A stretch of DNA of 64,000 nucleotides from Granulicella sp. dw_53 (GCF_018449545.1 NZ_JAAVUR010000021.1:1-64000), one strand, 5' to 3'. Numbered from the stretch's first letter, positions 18,711 through 28,487 are shown. The notes: generated by a model from the letters alone, not told the origin. Program-made: numbers and translations.

Positions 18711-18747
18711 AGCGGCGTCAGCCTTGCTGACAGCCGCTTTACTTTTG
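18711..18747 (+). terminator. Terminator-like hairpin before the glucuronoxylan operon
   Basis: AGCGGCGTCAGC (18711-18722) pairs with GCTGAC-A-GCCGCT (18726-18738) around a three-base loop, followed by TTTACTTTTG. It is 190 bp past the GH125 stop but only about 30 bp before the SDR start, so it could end GH125 transcription or act as an attenuator in the leader of the next operon. Confidence 0.65.
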
Positions 18748-18774
18748 TGCTAGAAATAATTCGTTATTCAACAG

Positions 18775-19542
18775 GTGAATCCACTGGAATTTGAGGGGCA
18801 GTGCGCGGTAGTGCTCGGAGGCTCATCCGGGATCGGTAGAGCGATCGCTCTGGGGTTTGCGCGAGCGGGCGCCACGGTCGTGGTTTCCTCCCGCTCGCTC
18901 GATGCTGTCGATACGATAGCGACCGAGATCGAACGATTTGGCGGAAAGACGCTTCGTGTTGCCAGCGATGTGGTCGACCGCGAATCGCTCGAGTGCTTGC
19001 GCGAAGCGGTCCTGGGAGCGTTTGGCTCCGTCGACATTTTGGTCAATGCAGCAGGAGTTACAAAGCGCTTGCCCACGCTGGAGATGGACGAGGATACCTG
19101 GAAGCGAATCATGGACGTGAACCTAAACGGAACACTTCGGGGTTGCCAGGTCTTTGGAGAGAAGATGCTGGAACAGCGGTCCGGAAAGATCATCAATATT
19201 GCTTCGCTTTCCACGTTTGTAGCGTTCCACGAGGTGGCGGCCTACTGCGCCAGCAAGGCGGCGGTTGGGGCGTTGACCCGCTCCCTGGCGGTAGAATGGG
19301 CGCCGTTCGGCGTTGCTGTGAATGCTATTGCTCCCGGGGTGTTCCCCACTGCTCTCAATAGCAAGATTATCGATAGCCCGCGTGGGCAGGAGCTTCTGAT
19401 ACGCACACCCATGCATCGGTTCGGCGATCCTGAGGAGTTGGTATCGACCGCGCTTTATCTGGCGAGAAAAGAGACGTCCTTCACCACTGGACAGATCGTT
19501 GTGGTTGATGGTGGGATGCTTGCGAGTGGGGTGAATCAGTGA
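18775..19542 (+). CDS. SDR-family oxidoreductase, candidate D-mannonate/fructuronate oxidoreductase
   Basis: Classical SDR of 255 residues. The cofactor loop is L-G-G-S-S-G-I-G near residue 14; NAAG, the catalytic serine in NIASLS and Y-C-A-S-K follow, and the C-terminus V-V-D-G-G-M is typical of gluconate-5-dehydrogenase/KduD-like proteins. Start is GTG 18775. It is first in a same-strand run with GH3, GH67 and D-mannonate dehydratase. In that setting reduction of fructuronate to mannonate is the missing step between glucuronate isomerase and mannonate dehydratase, so a UxuB-like role by an SDR is a reasonable inference. Sequence alone shows only an NAD(P)-dependent sugar or sugar-acid dehydrogenase. 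Confidence 0.85.
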   Translation: MNPLEFEGQCAVVLGGSSGIGRAIALGFARAGATVVVSSRSLDAVDTIATEIERFGGKTLRVASDVVDRESLECLREAVLGAFGSVDILVNAAGVTKRLPTLEMDEDTWKRIMDVNLNGTLRGCQVFGEKMLEQRSGKIINIASLSTFVAFHEVAAYCASKAAVGALTRSLAVEWAPFGVAVNAIAPGVFPTALNSKIIDSPRGQELLIRTPMHRFGDPEELVSTALYLARKETSFTTGQIVVVDGGMLASGVNQ

Positions 19543-19608
19543 GTGAAAAGCATGATCGGATTCCATGTCGGTCGAATAATTTCGTGTACACAAATAAAGG
19601 GCGGAAAT

Positions 19609-22341
19609 ATGGCTACGCGGGTTTATAAAAAGTCACAGTTCGGTAAGGCGACGTTCTTTGCAGCAACGTTGCTCGTGGGGCAATATCTGCTCGCTCAGAA
19701 GAGCGGAGCGATTTCCGCCAAAGCTGTTCCAGAGAGCGCAAAGTTGCCGTATCTCGACCCCTCTCTTCCGATGGAAGATCGTGCGAAGGATCTTGTCAGC
19801 AGGATGACGCTCGATGAGAAGGCGGCCCAGTTAGTGAATACGGCGCCTGGGATCCCGAGGCTCGGGGTTCCTGCCTACGATTTCTGGACTGAAGGTCTGC
19901 ACGGCGTGGCGCGTTCCGGCTATGCAACGCTTTTCCCGCAGGCGATAGGAATGGCGGCTACCTTCGATGAACCTCTGCTTGGGAGGATTGGCGAGGTCGT
20001 ATCGACCGAGGCACGAGCGAAGTATAACGAAGCCGTTCGGCATGACGTTCACTCCATCTACTACGGACTTACGATCTGGTCTCCCAACATCAATATCTTC
20101 CGCGATCCGCGTTGGGGACGTGGGCAGGAGACCTATGGCGAAGATCCGTTCCTGACATCGCGCCTGGGCACTTCGTTTGTAAAGGGTCTGCAAGGGAACG
20201 ATCCGAAGTACTACCGCGTCATTGCGACGCCGAAGCACTTTGCCGTGCACAGTGGCCCGGAGAATAGCCGCCATCGTTTCAACGTCGAACCTACACCACA
20301 CGATCTCTGGGACACCTATCTTCCGGCGTTCCGCGCCACGATCGTAGAAGGTAAGGCGAACAGCATCATGTGTGCCTACAACGCCGTGGACGGCAAGCCA
20401 GCCTGCGCCAGCGATCTTCTGCTGAAGGATATTCTTCGGGATAAGTGGAAGTTTCAAGGCTTCGTGACGTCAGATTGTGGCGCTGTCGATGACTTTTTCG
20501 AGAAGAATGCTCACAAGTATTCGCCGGACGCAGAGCATGCCTCGGTCGACGGTATTCGTATGGGCACGGATACGAACTGCGGCAGAACTTATAAGAAGCT
20601 GGCGAGCGCAGTGAGAAAAGGGCTCATTCAAGAGAGCGAACTCGATGTTTCGTTGCGTCGGCTCTTTCTGGCGAGATTCAAGCTTGGGCTGTTCGATCCG
20701 CCGACGCAGGTCAAATATGCTTCGTTACCTTTTAGCGAGACTCTTGCTCCGGCGCACACTGCGTTGGCGCTGAGTACGGCGCGTGAGTCGATGGTGCTGC
20801 TGAAGAATGAAAACCATGCATTGCCGCTTGCCAGAGGCGTGAAGACGATTGCGGTTGTTGGTCCGAACGCGGCGGAGCTCTCGGCGATCGAAGGCAACTA
20901 CAACGCGGTGCCTAAGAATCCGGTGATGCCTGTCGATGGAATCGTGCACGAATTTCCTGCGGCCAAGGTGCTCTATGCTCAAGGTTCTCCGTATGCGGAG
21001 AATGTTCCGATTGTCATTCCGAGGACTCAGTTTCGAACGGCAGTGGGCGGCACGGTTGAAGGATTGAAGGCAGAGTATTTTGCGAACGATACGGGTACGG
21101 GTACGGGTAAGCCAGCGCTGGTCCGTGTCGATAAGGAGATCAACTTTGATTGGAACTCCGCGTCGCCGGCTCCTTCTCTAGATGCGAAGGAATTTTCTGT
21201 TCGTTGGAGCGGAACGTTCCAGGCGCCTGCCGCGGGTGATTACCAGATAACCGCGAATCTCGCACACTGCTATCCATGCAATAACGCGGAGAAGTTTACC
21301 GTTCGACTCGATGGCAAGGTTCTCACTGAGTTCAGCATTGGAGCGGAGAAGGAATCTCACGCATCCACTACACCACAGGTAAAGCTGCACCTCGATGATA
21401 CGAAGCCCCATCCTATCGAGGTTACGTATTCGCATAAGGCGCTTCTCTTCGGCGCAGGACTCACTTTGAGCTGGGTCGCGCCACTCCAACCGGTATTGGA
21501 TCAAGCGATGGAGATTGTGAAGAAGGCCGACGTCGTCGTTGCCTTCGTGGGGTTGTCGCCAGAGCTTGAGGGAGAGGAGATGCCTGTCCACATCCCCGGA
21601 TTCTCTGGCGGAGACCGTACTGACATCATCTTGCCAGCGGCGCAGCAGCAGTTGCTTGAAGCAGCGAAGCAAAGTGGCAAGCCGCTGATTGTGGTGATGC
21701 TGAATGGATCGGCGGTGGCCTCTACCTGGGCACAAGAGCATGCGGATGCAATTCTGGAGGGGTGGTACCCGGGACAAGCTGGAGCGCAGGCTATCGCCGA
21801 GACTCTAAGTGGAAAGAATAATCCGGGGGGGCGCCTTCCTGTTACCTTCTATCGCAATGTCAGCGACCTGCCGCCATTGGATGATTATTCGATGGCAAAC
21901 CGGACTTATCGCTACTACAAGGGCGATCCTCTTTACAGCTTTGGTTATGGCCTGAGCTATACCTCGTTCGCTTACTCGAACTTGAAGCTGAGCACCAATG
22001 AGCTGGCTGCAGGCAGCCCGCTCGAGGTAGACGTCGATGTTAAAAACACCGGGGATCGCGCGGGTGATGAGGTCGCGCAGCTCTATCTCACGCCGCCGCG
22101 GACGCCCCTTGCGCCGGTATATGCGCTTCAGGGTTTTGAGCGTATCCATCTGCTTCCTGGTGCGACAAAGCATGTTCACTTCACTCTCGATGCTCGGAAG
22201 CTCTCGCAGGTGGACACTCAGGGGACACGCGCAGTTACAGATGGAACGTATGGTGTCTCGGTGGGAGGAGCACAGCCGAAGGATGGTCACTCGGCAAACG
22301 CTTCGGTCGTCATCCACGGACGGCAGGAGATTTCTCAGTGA
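19609..22341 (+). CDS. Glycoside hydrolase family 3 beta-glycosidase with PA14 domain, probable beta-xylosidase
   Basis: Exported GH3 enzyme of 910 residues. The N-terminal barrel contains YDFWTEGLHGVARSG, NIFRDPRWGRGQETYGEDP and RVIATPKHFAVHSGP; the nucleophile aspartate is D289 in V-T-S-D-C-G-A. A PA14 carbohydrate-binding insert occupies about residues 485-625, with the second GH3 sheet after it (GEEMPVHIPGFSGGDRTDIILP) and a C-terminal fibronectin-III-like domain (LEVDVDVKNTGDRAGDEVAQLYL). The in-frame GTG 19543 is possible, but ATG 19609 is preceded by AAAGGGCGG and starts a plausible signal peptide. It overlaps the alpha-glucuronidase gene by 4 bp, which supports xylo-oligosaccharide as substrate; beta-glucosidase activity cannot be excluded. 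Confidence 0.9.
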   Translation: MATRVYKKSQFGKATFFAATLLVGQYLLAQKSGAISAKAVPESAKLPYLDPSLPMEDRAKDLVSRMTLDEKAAQLVNTAPGIPRLGVPAYDFWTEGLHGVARSGYATLFPQAIGMAATFDEPLLGRIGEVVSTEARAKYNEAVRHDVHSIYYGLTIWSPNINIFRDPRWGRGQETYGEDPFLTSRLGTSFVKGLQGNDPKYYRVIATPKHFAVHSGPENSRHRFNVEPTPHDLWDTYLPAFRATIVEGKANSIMCAYNAVDGKPACASDLLLKDILRDKWKFQGFVTSDCGAVDDFFEKNAHKYSPDAEHASVDGIRMGTDTNCGRTYKKLASAVRKGLIQESELDVSLRRLFLARFKLGLFDPPTQVKYASLPFSETLAPAHTALALSTARESMVLLKNENHALPLARGVKTIAVVGPNAAELSAIEGNYNAVPKNPVMPVDGIVHEFPAAKVLYAQGSPYAENVPIVIPRTQFRTAVGGTVEGLKAEYFANDTGTGTGKPALVRVDKEINFDWNSASPAPSLDAKEFSVRWSGTFQAPAAGDYQITANLAHCYPCNNAEKFTVRLDGKVLTEFSIGAEKESHASTTPQVKLHLDDTKPHPIEVTYSHKALLFGAGLTLSWVAPLQPVLDQAMEIVKKADVVVAFVGLSPELEGEEMPVHIPGFSGGDRTDIILPAAQQQLLEAAKQSGKPLIVVMLNGSAVASTWAQEHADAILEGWYPGQAGAQAIAETLSGKNNPGGRLPVTFYRNVSDLPPLDDYSMANRTYRYYKGDPLYSFGYGLSYTSFAYSNLKLSTNELAAGSPLEVDVDVKNTGDRAGDEVAQLYLTPPRTPLAPVYALQGFERIHLLPGATKHVHFTLDARKLSQVDTQGTRAVTDGTYGVSVGGAQPKDGHSANASVVIHGRQEISQ

Positions 22342-24887
22342 GTAGAGCTATTTTGCGGGTCGGGTCACTGGTGTGCCGGACTGCTATGGTGTTGATGGCA
22401 GCGGGTTTCGTAGGGTTATTGCATGCGGAGACGGGGGGGGAGGGCTGGCTACGCTATGCTCCAGTCGAGAATGTGGCGATGTATCGAGCCGTGCCGCGAA
22501 CGATCGTATCCCTGGGAGACACGCCAACGGAGCAGTCGGCCGCGCGTGAATTGGAGAAGGGTTTGTCGCGGATGCTCGGGCGGACCGAGATGGTCTCTGC
22601 GGAGAAGAGGTGGGATGCGCAGAGTATCTTGATTGGGACGGAGCAGGAGATAGCTGCGAAGCATTCCGGTGGTAAGTCGACAGCGGCGCTAGCGAAGGAT
22701 GGATTTTATATCTATCGCACAAGCGGTGGTTATGTCATTGCGGGCGGGGGACCGGAGGGAGTTTTGTATGGGGCGTTCCGATTTCTCCAACTGATCGCAG
22801 CGTCCAAACCGCTTCCGGCCGATCTTCGCGAGCAGCCGAGCTCTCCGATTCGCTGGGTGAATCAATGGGACAATCTTGATGGCTCAATCGAACGTGGCTA
22901 TGCGGGGCGCTCGATCTTCTTCGATGGGGGTCATGTTCGACCGGATCTTTCGAGGGTTGGGGAGTATGGCCGTTTGCTGGCGTCGGTGGGGATCAACGGT
23001 GTCACGGTAAATAACGTGAACAGCGATCTCAAGACGCTGACGCCGGAGATGATCGGCGAACTCGCACACATCGCGGACGCGCTCCGTCCGTGGGGCGTGC
23101 GGATGTCCCTGTCGGTGGATCTTTCCAGTCCGAAGATCGTGGGTGGCCTCGATACGTTCGATCCGTTGAATGCAACTGTTGCTGCGTGGTGGCAACAAAA
23201 GGTCGACGCTATCTATCAGTCGATTCCCGACCTTGCAGGCTTTGTCGTGAAGGCGGACTCCGAGGGGCGGGCAGGTCCCTCGCAGTACGGAAGGTCGCCA
23301 GCGGATGCTGCGAACGTGCTTGCACGTCCGCTCCAACGTTGGGGTGGAGTTGTTTTGTATCGCGGGTTTGTCTACAACCATCACCTTGACTGGAACGACT
23401 TGAAGGCAGATCGCGCTCGTGCTGGTTACGACAACTTCCGCGCTCTCGACGGAAAGTTTGAGCACAACGTTGTGATTCAGGTGAAGCATGGACCGATCGA
23501 TTTTCAGGTGAGAGAGCCGGTCTCGCCACTGTTCGGTGCGATGCAGCACACTGCACAAGCAGTTGAGTTGCAGGTTACGCAGGAGTACACGGGACAGCAG
23601 CGGCACATGGTCTTTCTTGTGCCCATGTGGAAGACGGCGCTCGATACGGACCTTCGTGTGAATGGGCAGAACACACCGGTGCGTGAGATTGTCGAAGGTA
23701 AGAGCTTTCATCAATCGCTCGGCGGGTTTGTGGGTGTGGCGAATGTCGGCCTCGATACGAACTGGATGCACCATCCGATGGCGATGGCGAATCTGTACGG
23801 ATACGGGCGCCTCGCATGGAACCCGATGCTTACCTCAGAAGAGATCGTCGATGAGTGGACGCGGCAGACCTGGGGCAACAGCCGTGAGGTTGTCGATACG
23901 ATCGACAAACTACAACTGGAGAGCTGGAAGGCTTACGAAGGTTACACCGGCCCTCTAGGTGTCGGGGGCTTGACGGAGATCACCGGGGTTCACTTCGGTC
24001 CTGGGATCGAGAGCGCAGAGCGTAACGGTTGGGGGCAGTGGTTTCGCGCCGACGCTAACGGCATAGGGATGGATAGAACCGTTGGGACGGGTACCGGCTA
24101 TATCGGTCAGTATCCGCCGGAGGTTGCAGCGCAATATGAGTCGCTCGGAACTTGTCCTGATGAACTGTTGCTCTTTATGCACCACGTTCCGTATTCGTAT
24201 GTTCTGCATACGAAGAAGACTCTGATTCAACATGTCTACGACTCGCACTACGAAGGAGCAGCGGTCGCCGCCAGCTATCACCAAGCCTGGGAGGAATTGC
24301 AGGGCAAAATTGACGCGGAACGTTATGCGTTGGTGGAAAGACTGTTTCTCTATCAGGCAGGACACGCTGAGGTTTGGCGAGATGCGGTGAACGGTTGGTT
24401 TGATCGCGAGAGTGGGATCGACGACGTGCATGGCAGAGTTGGACACCATATGGGCCGTGTTGAGGCAGAGAGCGCGGAGACCACTGGCTACAAGATTGTC
24501 GATGGAACTCCCTGGGAGACAGCCTCTGGTGGCAAGGCAGTGATCTGTGAGTCGAAGGAATGCTCGCTTCGTGTGATCTTCAAGGGAGTTGCTGCTCCGC
24601 AGAACATTGAGGTCGGTTACTACGATCTTCGAAGCGGCATCTCGCGCTATACGCTACTGGTGAACAATAAAGTGGTGACGCAATGGGTAGCCGATGACAT
24701 TCTGCCTCCTGCGGCGGATGATCGACGCTTAGATGGACATACTGCTACCCGTTTCGTGAAGCGTGAAGTGTTGCTGAATAACGGAGACGTCGTCGAGATA
24801 CAGGCCATACCCGATGGCGGCGAACGAGCTCCGCTAGACTTTGTCGAGATTACTCCTACGAATAGCCAGAAGGATGAGCGCCCATGA
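22338..24887 (+). CDS. Glycoside hydrolase family 67 alpha-glucuronidase
   Basis: GH67 enzyme of 849 residues that removes (4-O-methyl)glucuronic acid from the non-reducing end of xylo-oligosaccharides. A signal peptide ends near residue 30 (GLLHA). Motifs: WVNQWDNLDGSIERGYAG, then the candidate acid in V-V-K-A-D-S-E-G-R-A-G-P, and the candidate base residues in VIQVKHGPIDFQVREP and LQVTQEYTGQ; MHHVPYSYVLHTKKTLIQH is also typical. The GTG start overlaps the GH3 stop (GTGA) and the stop overlaps the ManD start (ATGA), so the three genes are translationally coupled. Unlike many cytoplasmic GH67 enzymes this one seems exported. Full-length, no defect seen. Confidence 0.93.
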   Translation: MSRAILRVGSLVCRTAMVLMAAGFVGLLHAETGGEGWLRYAPVENVAMYRAVPRTIVSLGDTPTEQSAARELEKGLSRMLGRTEMVSAEKRWDAQSILIGTEQEIAAKHSGGKSTAALAKDGFYIYRTSGGYVIAGGGPEGVLYGAFRFLQLIAASKPLPADLREQPSSPIRWVNQWDNLDGSIERGYAGRSIFFDGGHVRPDLSRVGEYGRLLASVGINGVTVNNVNSDLKTLTPEMIGELAHIADALRPWGVRMSLSVDLSSPKIVGGLDTFDPLNATVAAWWQQKVDAIYQSIPDLAGFVVKADSEGRAGPSQYGRSPADAANVLARPLQRWGGVVLYRGFVYNHHLDWNDLKADRARAGYDNFRALDGKFEHNVVIQVKHGPIDFQVREPVSPLFGAMQHTAQAVELQVTQEYTGQQRHMVFLVPMWKTALDTDLRVNGQNTPVREIVEGKSFHQSLGGFVGVANVGLDTNWMHHPMAMANLYGYGRLAWNPMLTSEEIVDEWTRQTWGNSREVVDTIDKLQLESWKAYEGYTGPLGVGGLTEITGVHFGPGIESAERNGWGQWFRADANGIGMDRTVGTGTGYIGQYPPEVAAQYESLGTCPDELLLFMHHVPYSYVLHTKKTLIQHVYDSHYEGAAVAASYHQAWEELQGKIDAERYALVERLFLYQAGHAEVWRDAVNGWFDRESGIDDVHGRVGHHMGRVEAESAETTGYKIVDGTPWETASGGKAVICESKECSLRVIFKGVAAPQNIEVGYYDLRSGISRYTLLVNNKVVTQWVADDILPPAADDRRLDGHTATRFVKREVLLNNGDVVEIQAIPDGGERAPLDFVEITPTNSQKDERP

Positions 24888-26092
24888 AGATTGCATCTGC
24901 CCGATTGATCGTGTGTTCGCCAGATCGAAACTTTGTCACTTTGAAGATTGTGACGGACGAAGGCATCTACGGCTTGGGCGACGCGACCTTAAACGGACGC
25001 GAACTTGCCGTGGCGGCTTACCTGGAGGAGCATGTCATTCCGTGCCTTATTGGGCGCGATCCCTTCGCTATCGAAGACATTTGGCAGTATCTGTATCGTG
25101 GGGCTTATTGGCGGCGCGGTCCTGTCACGATGAGCGCGATTGCAGCGGTTGATGTGGCTTTGTGGGACATGAAGGGTAAGGCGCTCAATACACCTGTCTA
25201 TAACCTGCTTGGAGGGAAGAGCCGGGAGGGAGTGCTGGTTTACGCGCATGCCAATGGAAGCGATGTTGCCGAGGCTGTTGAAAGTGTGCAGCAGCACATG
25301 GAGGAGGGATATCTTGCGGTTCGGGCCCAGGCCGGCGTGCCGGGGGTGAAATCCAGTTATGGCGTGCCCAAATCCGGCAAGCCCTACGAGCCTGCGGAGC
25401 GCGGTCTTCCGAGTGAGAGCCTTTGGTCTTCCGAGCGATATCTGAACTTCGCTCCGAAGTTATTTGAGAGGTTGCGGGTCGAGGTCGGAGAGGATGTTCA
25501 TCTTCTGCATGATGTCCATCACCGTCTGACGCCGATTGAAGCGGCACGGCTGGGTAAGTCGCTCGAGCCCTACCATCTCTTCTGGATGGAGGATCCCACG
25601 CCTGCGGAGAATCAAGAGGCGTTCCGCATCATTCGCGATCACACGGTTACTCCCATCGCGACTGGCGAGGTCTTCAGCTCGTTCTGGGATTCGCACGATC
25701 TTGTTCGCAATCAGTGGATCGATTATCTTCGTATGACTATCGTGCACGGAGGCGGCATTACGGCGTTGAAGAAGGCCGCAGATTTTGCCGCTGTCTATCA
25801 GGTCCGAACAGGTTGTCATGGGGCGACGGACTTATCGCCTATTACGATGGCTGCGGCACTGCACTTTGGACTTGCGATTCATAACTTCGGCATCCAGGAG
25901 CATATGCCCCACACGGTACTTACGGACGAAGTCTTTCCACACGCTTACAGCTTTGAGGCGGGCTATATGCATCCTGGAGATAGGCCGGGCTTAGGCGTGG
26001 ATATCGATGAACTACTGGCTGCCAAATATCCGTATCAACGCGCTTATCTTCCCATCGCTCGCAAGCTCGATGGCACGCTCACGGACTGGTAA
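24884..26092 (+). CDS. manD: D-mannonate dehydratase (ManD/RspA, enolase superfamily)
   Basis: Cytoplasmic magnesium-dependent dehydratase of 402 residues, converting D-mannonate to 2-keto-3-deoxygluconate. The N-terminal capping domain starts KIASARLIVCSPDRNFVTLKI. The barrel shows the ManD pattern: DVALWDMKGKALNTPVYNLLGG, HANGSDVAEA, then HDVHHRLTP, FWMEDPTPAENQ, ATGEVFSS and CHGATDLSP. Carboxylate ligands lie in D-V-H-H, M-E-D and G-E-V. Its coupling to the alpha-glucuronidase gene by a 4-bp overlap makes physiological sense: released glucuronate flows through fructuronate and mannonate to KDG. Some family members have low activity or act on gluconate; the context favours mannonate. Glucuronate isomerase and KDG kinase are not in the window. 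Confidence 0.9.
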   Translation: MKIASARLIVCSPDRNFVTLKIVTDEGIYGLGDATLNGRELAVAAYLEEHVIPCLIGRDPFAIEDIWQYLYRGAYWRRGPVTMSAIAAVDVALWDMKGKALNTPVYNLLGGKSREGVLVYAHANGSDVAEAVESVQQHMEEGYLAVRAQAGVPGVKSSYGVPKSGKPYEPAERGLPSESLWSSERYLNFAPKLFERLRVEVGEDVHLLHDVHHRLTPIEAARLGKSLEPYHLFWMEDPTPAENQEAFRIIRDHTVTPIATGEVFSSFWDSHDLVRNQWIDYLRMTIVHGGGITALKKAADFAAVYQVRTGCHGATDLSPITMAAALHFGLAIHNFGIQEHMPHTVLTDEVFPHAYSFEAGYMHPGDRPGLGVDIDELLAAKYPYQRAYLPIARKLDGTLTDW

Positions 26093-26113
26093 TTTAGTTC
26101 GAAGGCTACGGCT

Positions 26114-27613
26114 TTACTGTGGGTTTGAACAGGTGAAGTTCGCGGCGTTATCTATGTTGCCGCTACCGTTGTAACGGGCGACCTGGGGATAGGGGCAGAG
26201 GGGTCGAGTGCGGTCGACGTGGCCTGCTGTTTGATGGGAAGCTGTGATCTGCGCGGGCGGTTTCCCCTGCTCGACCCACTGTTCGATCAAACTGATCTTG
26301 TCAAAGTTGTCGGGGCCTTCTCCGCCGGAGCAGTGTCCCATGCCAGGAGCCATAAAGAGGCGTATCCAGTTTGAGGCTTGTGCGGGATCTTCGCTGAGCG
26401 CCAGCACCGATTTGTAGAATTCAATGCTAGAGCCTGGAGCGACCTGTTGATCTGCCCAGCCGTGGTAGAGGAGCAGCTTGCCACCATGTTTCGCAAAGGA
26501 CGCTAAGTGGGGATCGAGGCTGTCGATGTCTTTGTCGACTGCGTTCGACTTGGCCGCGTCGCGTTCAAGGTTGAAGGTCTTCCAGTCCCAGTTAGGGTCC
26601 TGGTAGACGACGTAACGGAACTCATCCAGAAAAAGATCGGCGGGTGCGGGACCACCTGCGAGACGAGTCCATCTGAGCTCAGTGCCGGGTTCAAGGCGCG
26701 GGAAGAGGACTTTACCTGTGGGTGTGGTGGCGGGGCTCATAATAGTCTGTGCGGTTTGAATCTGGCGTGGGGTTAGACAGTCGGAGTTGTCTGCGGCCTT
26801 ACACTCGAGGCTTTTCAAGCTGACGTGACAGCTCTCTGGATTGCCGATGAGTCCGTCCTTCAATCCGTCGTTTGCATCGCAGGCGTTGAGAACGGCACGG
26901 TGAATCATAGAGTACTTATCGGGTGAGATGTAGTCGGCGGGGTCTTTGAAGGTTTGAACAGCGAGCCAGAGCGCCCAGGAATTGCGGCGAACGTCAGCGG
27001 GGTCGCCGGCGATGATGCCGTCGAACTCGTCGGGGTAGCGATAAGCTTGCAGGAGCCCTTCACGGCCACCGCCAGAGCAACCATTCCAGTAGGAGAGGCG
27101 TGCTTCACGACCGTAGAAGGTCTTAATGAGCGCCTTCGCTTCGACGGTCATCTCGTGCTCGGCGCGATAGGCGAAGTCGATGAACTTCTCCGGATGGCCC
27201 TGGATGAAGCTGGCGCTCGGGCCAGAGTGGCCGTCGTCCGTAGCGCTCGTGGCATAGCCGCGTTGAAGTGCATCGGCCATGCCATCGTAGGCGATGGAGC
27301 CTCCCCAGCCACCGCTACCGACTGCAAGGAATTTACCGTTCCAGCCGATGAGTGGGAGCCAAACCTCGATTCGGATGTCGGAGGCTGAGGTTGGTTTGAG
27401 GGTCGCTGCGACTCGACAGAAGGCGGGTAGATGAGAGAACATCTTTGGGCTTCCGCCAGACGTGAAGGCACCGGCGTCAATCTTTTTCGCAAGAGTGATG
27501 GAGACGGCCGGCGAGGCCAGCTTCAAGAGATTCTCGCAAGACTCAGCCATGAGTGGGGCGGAGACTAAGGTGGATAGTAAGACAAGCGTAGAAGCGACTA
27601 AGCCTTTAGTCAT
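26114..27613 (-). CDS. Tannase/feruloyl esterase family protein
   Basis: Exported serine esterase of 499 residues with a signal peptide ending at LMA-ES (about residue 23). The nucleophile elbow is G-C179-S180-G-G-G-R-E-G. The catalytic aspartate lies in H-G-W-A-D-Q-Q-V and the histidine in G-M-G-H-C-S-G-G, with cysteines next to both serine and histidine, giving the family CS-D-HC arrangement whose disulphide joins the triad. Several more cysteine pairs are present. Members hydrolyse ferulate or other phenolic esters on arabinoxylan, or gallate esters of tannin. It converges on the glucuronoxylan operon with a 21-bp gap, which makes removal of hydroxycinnamate from xylan the likeliest job. 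Confidence 0.9.
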   Translation of the reverse strand: MTKGLVASTLVLLSTLVSAPLMAESCENLLKLASPAVSITLAKKIDAGAFTSGGSPKMFSHLPAFCRVAATLKPTSASDIRIEVWLPLIGWNGKFLAVGSGGWGGSIAYDGMADALQRGYATSATDDGHSGPSASFIQGHPEKFIDFAYRAEHEMTVEAKALIKTFYGREARLSYWNGCSGGGREGLLQAYRYPDEFDGIIAGDPADVRRNSWALWLAVQTFKDPADYISPDKYSMIHRAVLNACDANDGLKDGLIGNPESCHVSLKSLECKAADNSDCLTPRQIQTAQTIMSPATTPTGKVLFPRLEPGTELRWTRLAGGPAPADLFLDEFRYVVYQDPNWDWKTFNLERDAAKSNAVDKDIDSLDPHLASFAKHGGKLLLYHGWADQQVAPGSSIEFYKSVLALSEDPAQASNWIRLFMAPGMGHCSGGEGPDNFDKISLIEQWVEQGKPPAQITASHQTAGHVDRTRPLCPYPQVARYNGSGNIDNAANFTCSNPQ

Positions 27614-27882
27614 GATTCCGAACTATATCTGGTCTCATGTTACTCAGGCTAGAAAAGGGCGTTTCTGTGTGTCTTTTAGGGTCTGGGCATGAGCGAACTC
27701 CCAAACTGGCGTTAGTTAGAGTCGCGTCAGTGGATGAGACATGTTGACGTTCGATTCATTTTTATATTTATCTACGCATATCTAAGCAGGTGGGATACTT
27801 CGAGAGCAGAGAAACCAGACTTAGGCCCGATTGGCCTTTCTCTCCGGTAAAATAGTATTAAGGTGAGGAGGAGTCACTCTAG

Positions 27883-28485
27883 ATGTCAATTGGTGCATCT
27901 CTCAACGCAGCGCCTGAAGACCGGGGGGATGTAACAAGCTTACTCGCTCGCTGGGGGCGAGGAGACCATTCGGCGTTAGAGCAACTTACTCCAATTATCT
28001 ATGACGATTTACTTCGCCTAGCCAGAGCGCGGCTAAGACGCGAGTACGGCGATTGCACCTTAGAGCCGACCGGTCTGGTTCACGAAGCTTATCTCCGTCT
28101 AGCCGACCAGACGAGGTTACAGGCCCAAAATCGTATCCACTTTTATTCGATCGCTGCCAACGCGATGCGACGTGTATTGATCGAGCACGCGAGGAAACGA
28201 AACGCACAAAAACGAGGCGGTGGTATACGAGTTACCCTGCAGGCAGGAATGGACATCGCTGAGGAGCGCGCACCGGATTTCGTTGTACTGGATGAAGCGC
28301 TCGGAAGATTAGAAAAAATCGATGAAAGGAAGAGCCAAGCCATCGAGCTCAAGTTTTTCGGCGGCCTGAGTGCGGAAGAAATCGGCCTAGTTTTAGGGAT
28401 TTCGGTAGCGACTGTCGGTCGCGAACTCCGTCTCGGGCAAGCGTGGATACGCCGCGAAATGTTACGTCACCCGGCCAAGAAATAA
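27883..28485 (+). CDS. ECF RNA polymerase sigma factor (TIGR02999 type)
   Basis: Sigma factor of 200 residues. Region 2 spans about 20-105 (LARWGRGDHSALEQLTPIIYDDL, LEPTGLVHEAYLRL, then FYSIAANAMRRVLIEHARKR) and region 4 about 135-195 (AIELKFFGGLSAEEIGLVLG). It matches the ECF group usually encoded beside Ser/Thr kinases rather than classical anti-sigma factors. ATG 27883 has a very strong GAGGAGGAG 9 bp upstream. The kinase gene begins 2 bp after its stop, so the two are co-transcribed and probably functionally linked through phosphorylation. No anti-sigma gene adjoins it. Confidence 0.9.
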   Translation: MSIGASLNAAPEDRGDVTSLLARWGRGDHSALEQLTPIIYDDLLRLARARLRREYGDCTLEPTGLVHEAYLRLADQTRLQAQNRIHFYSIAANAMRRVLIEHARKRNAQKRGGGIRVTLQAGMDIAEERAPDFVVLDEALGRLEKIDERKSQAIELKFFGGLSAEEIGLVLGISVATVGRELRLGQAWIRREMLRHPAKK

Positions 28486-28487
28486 AG

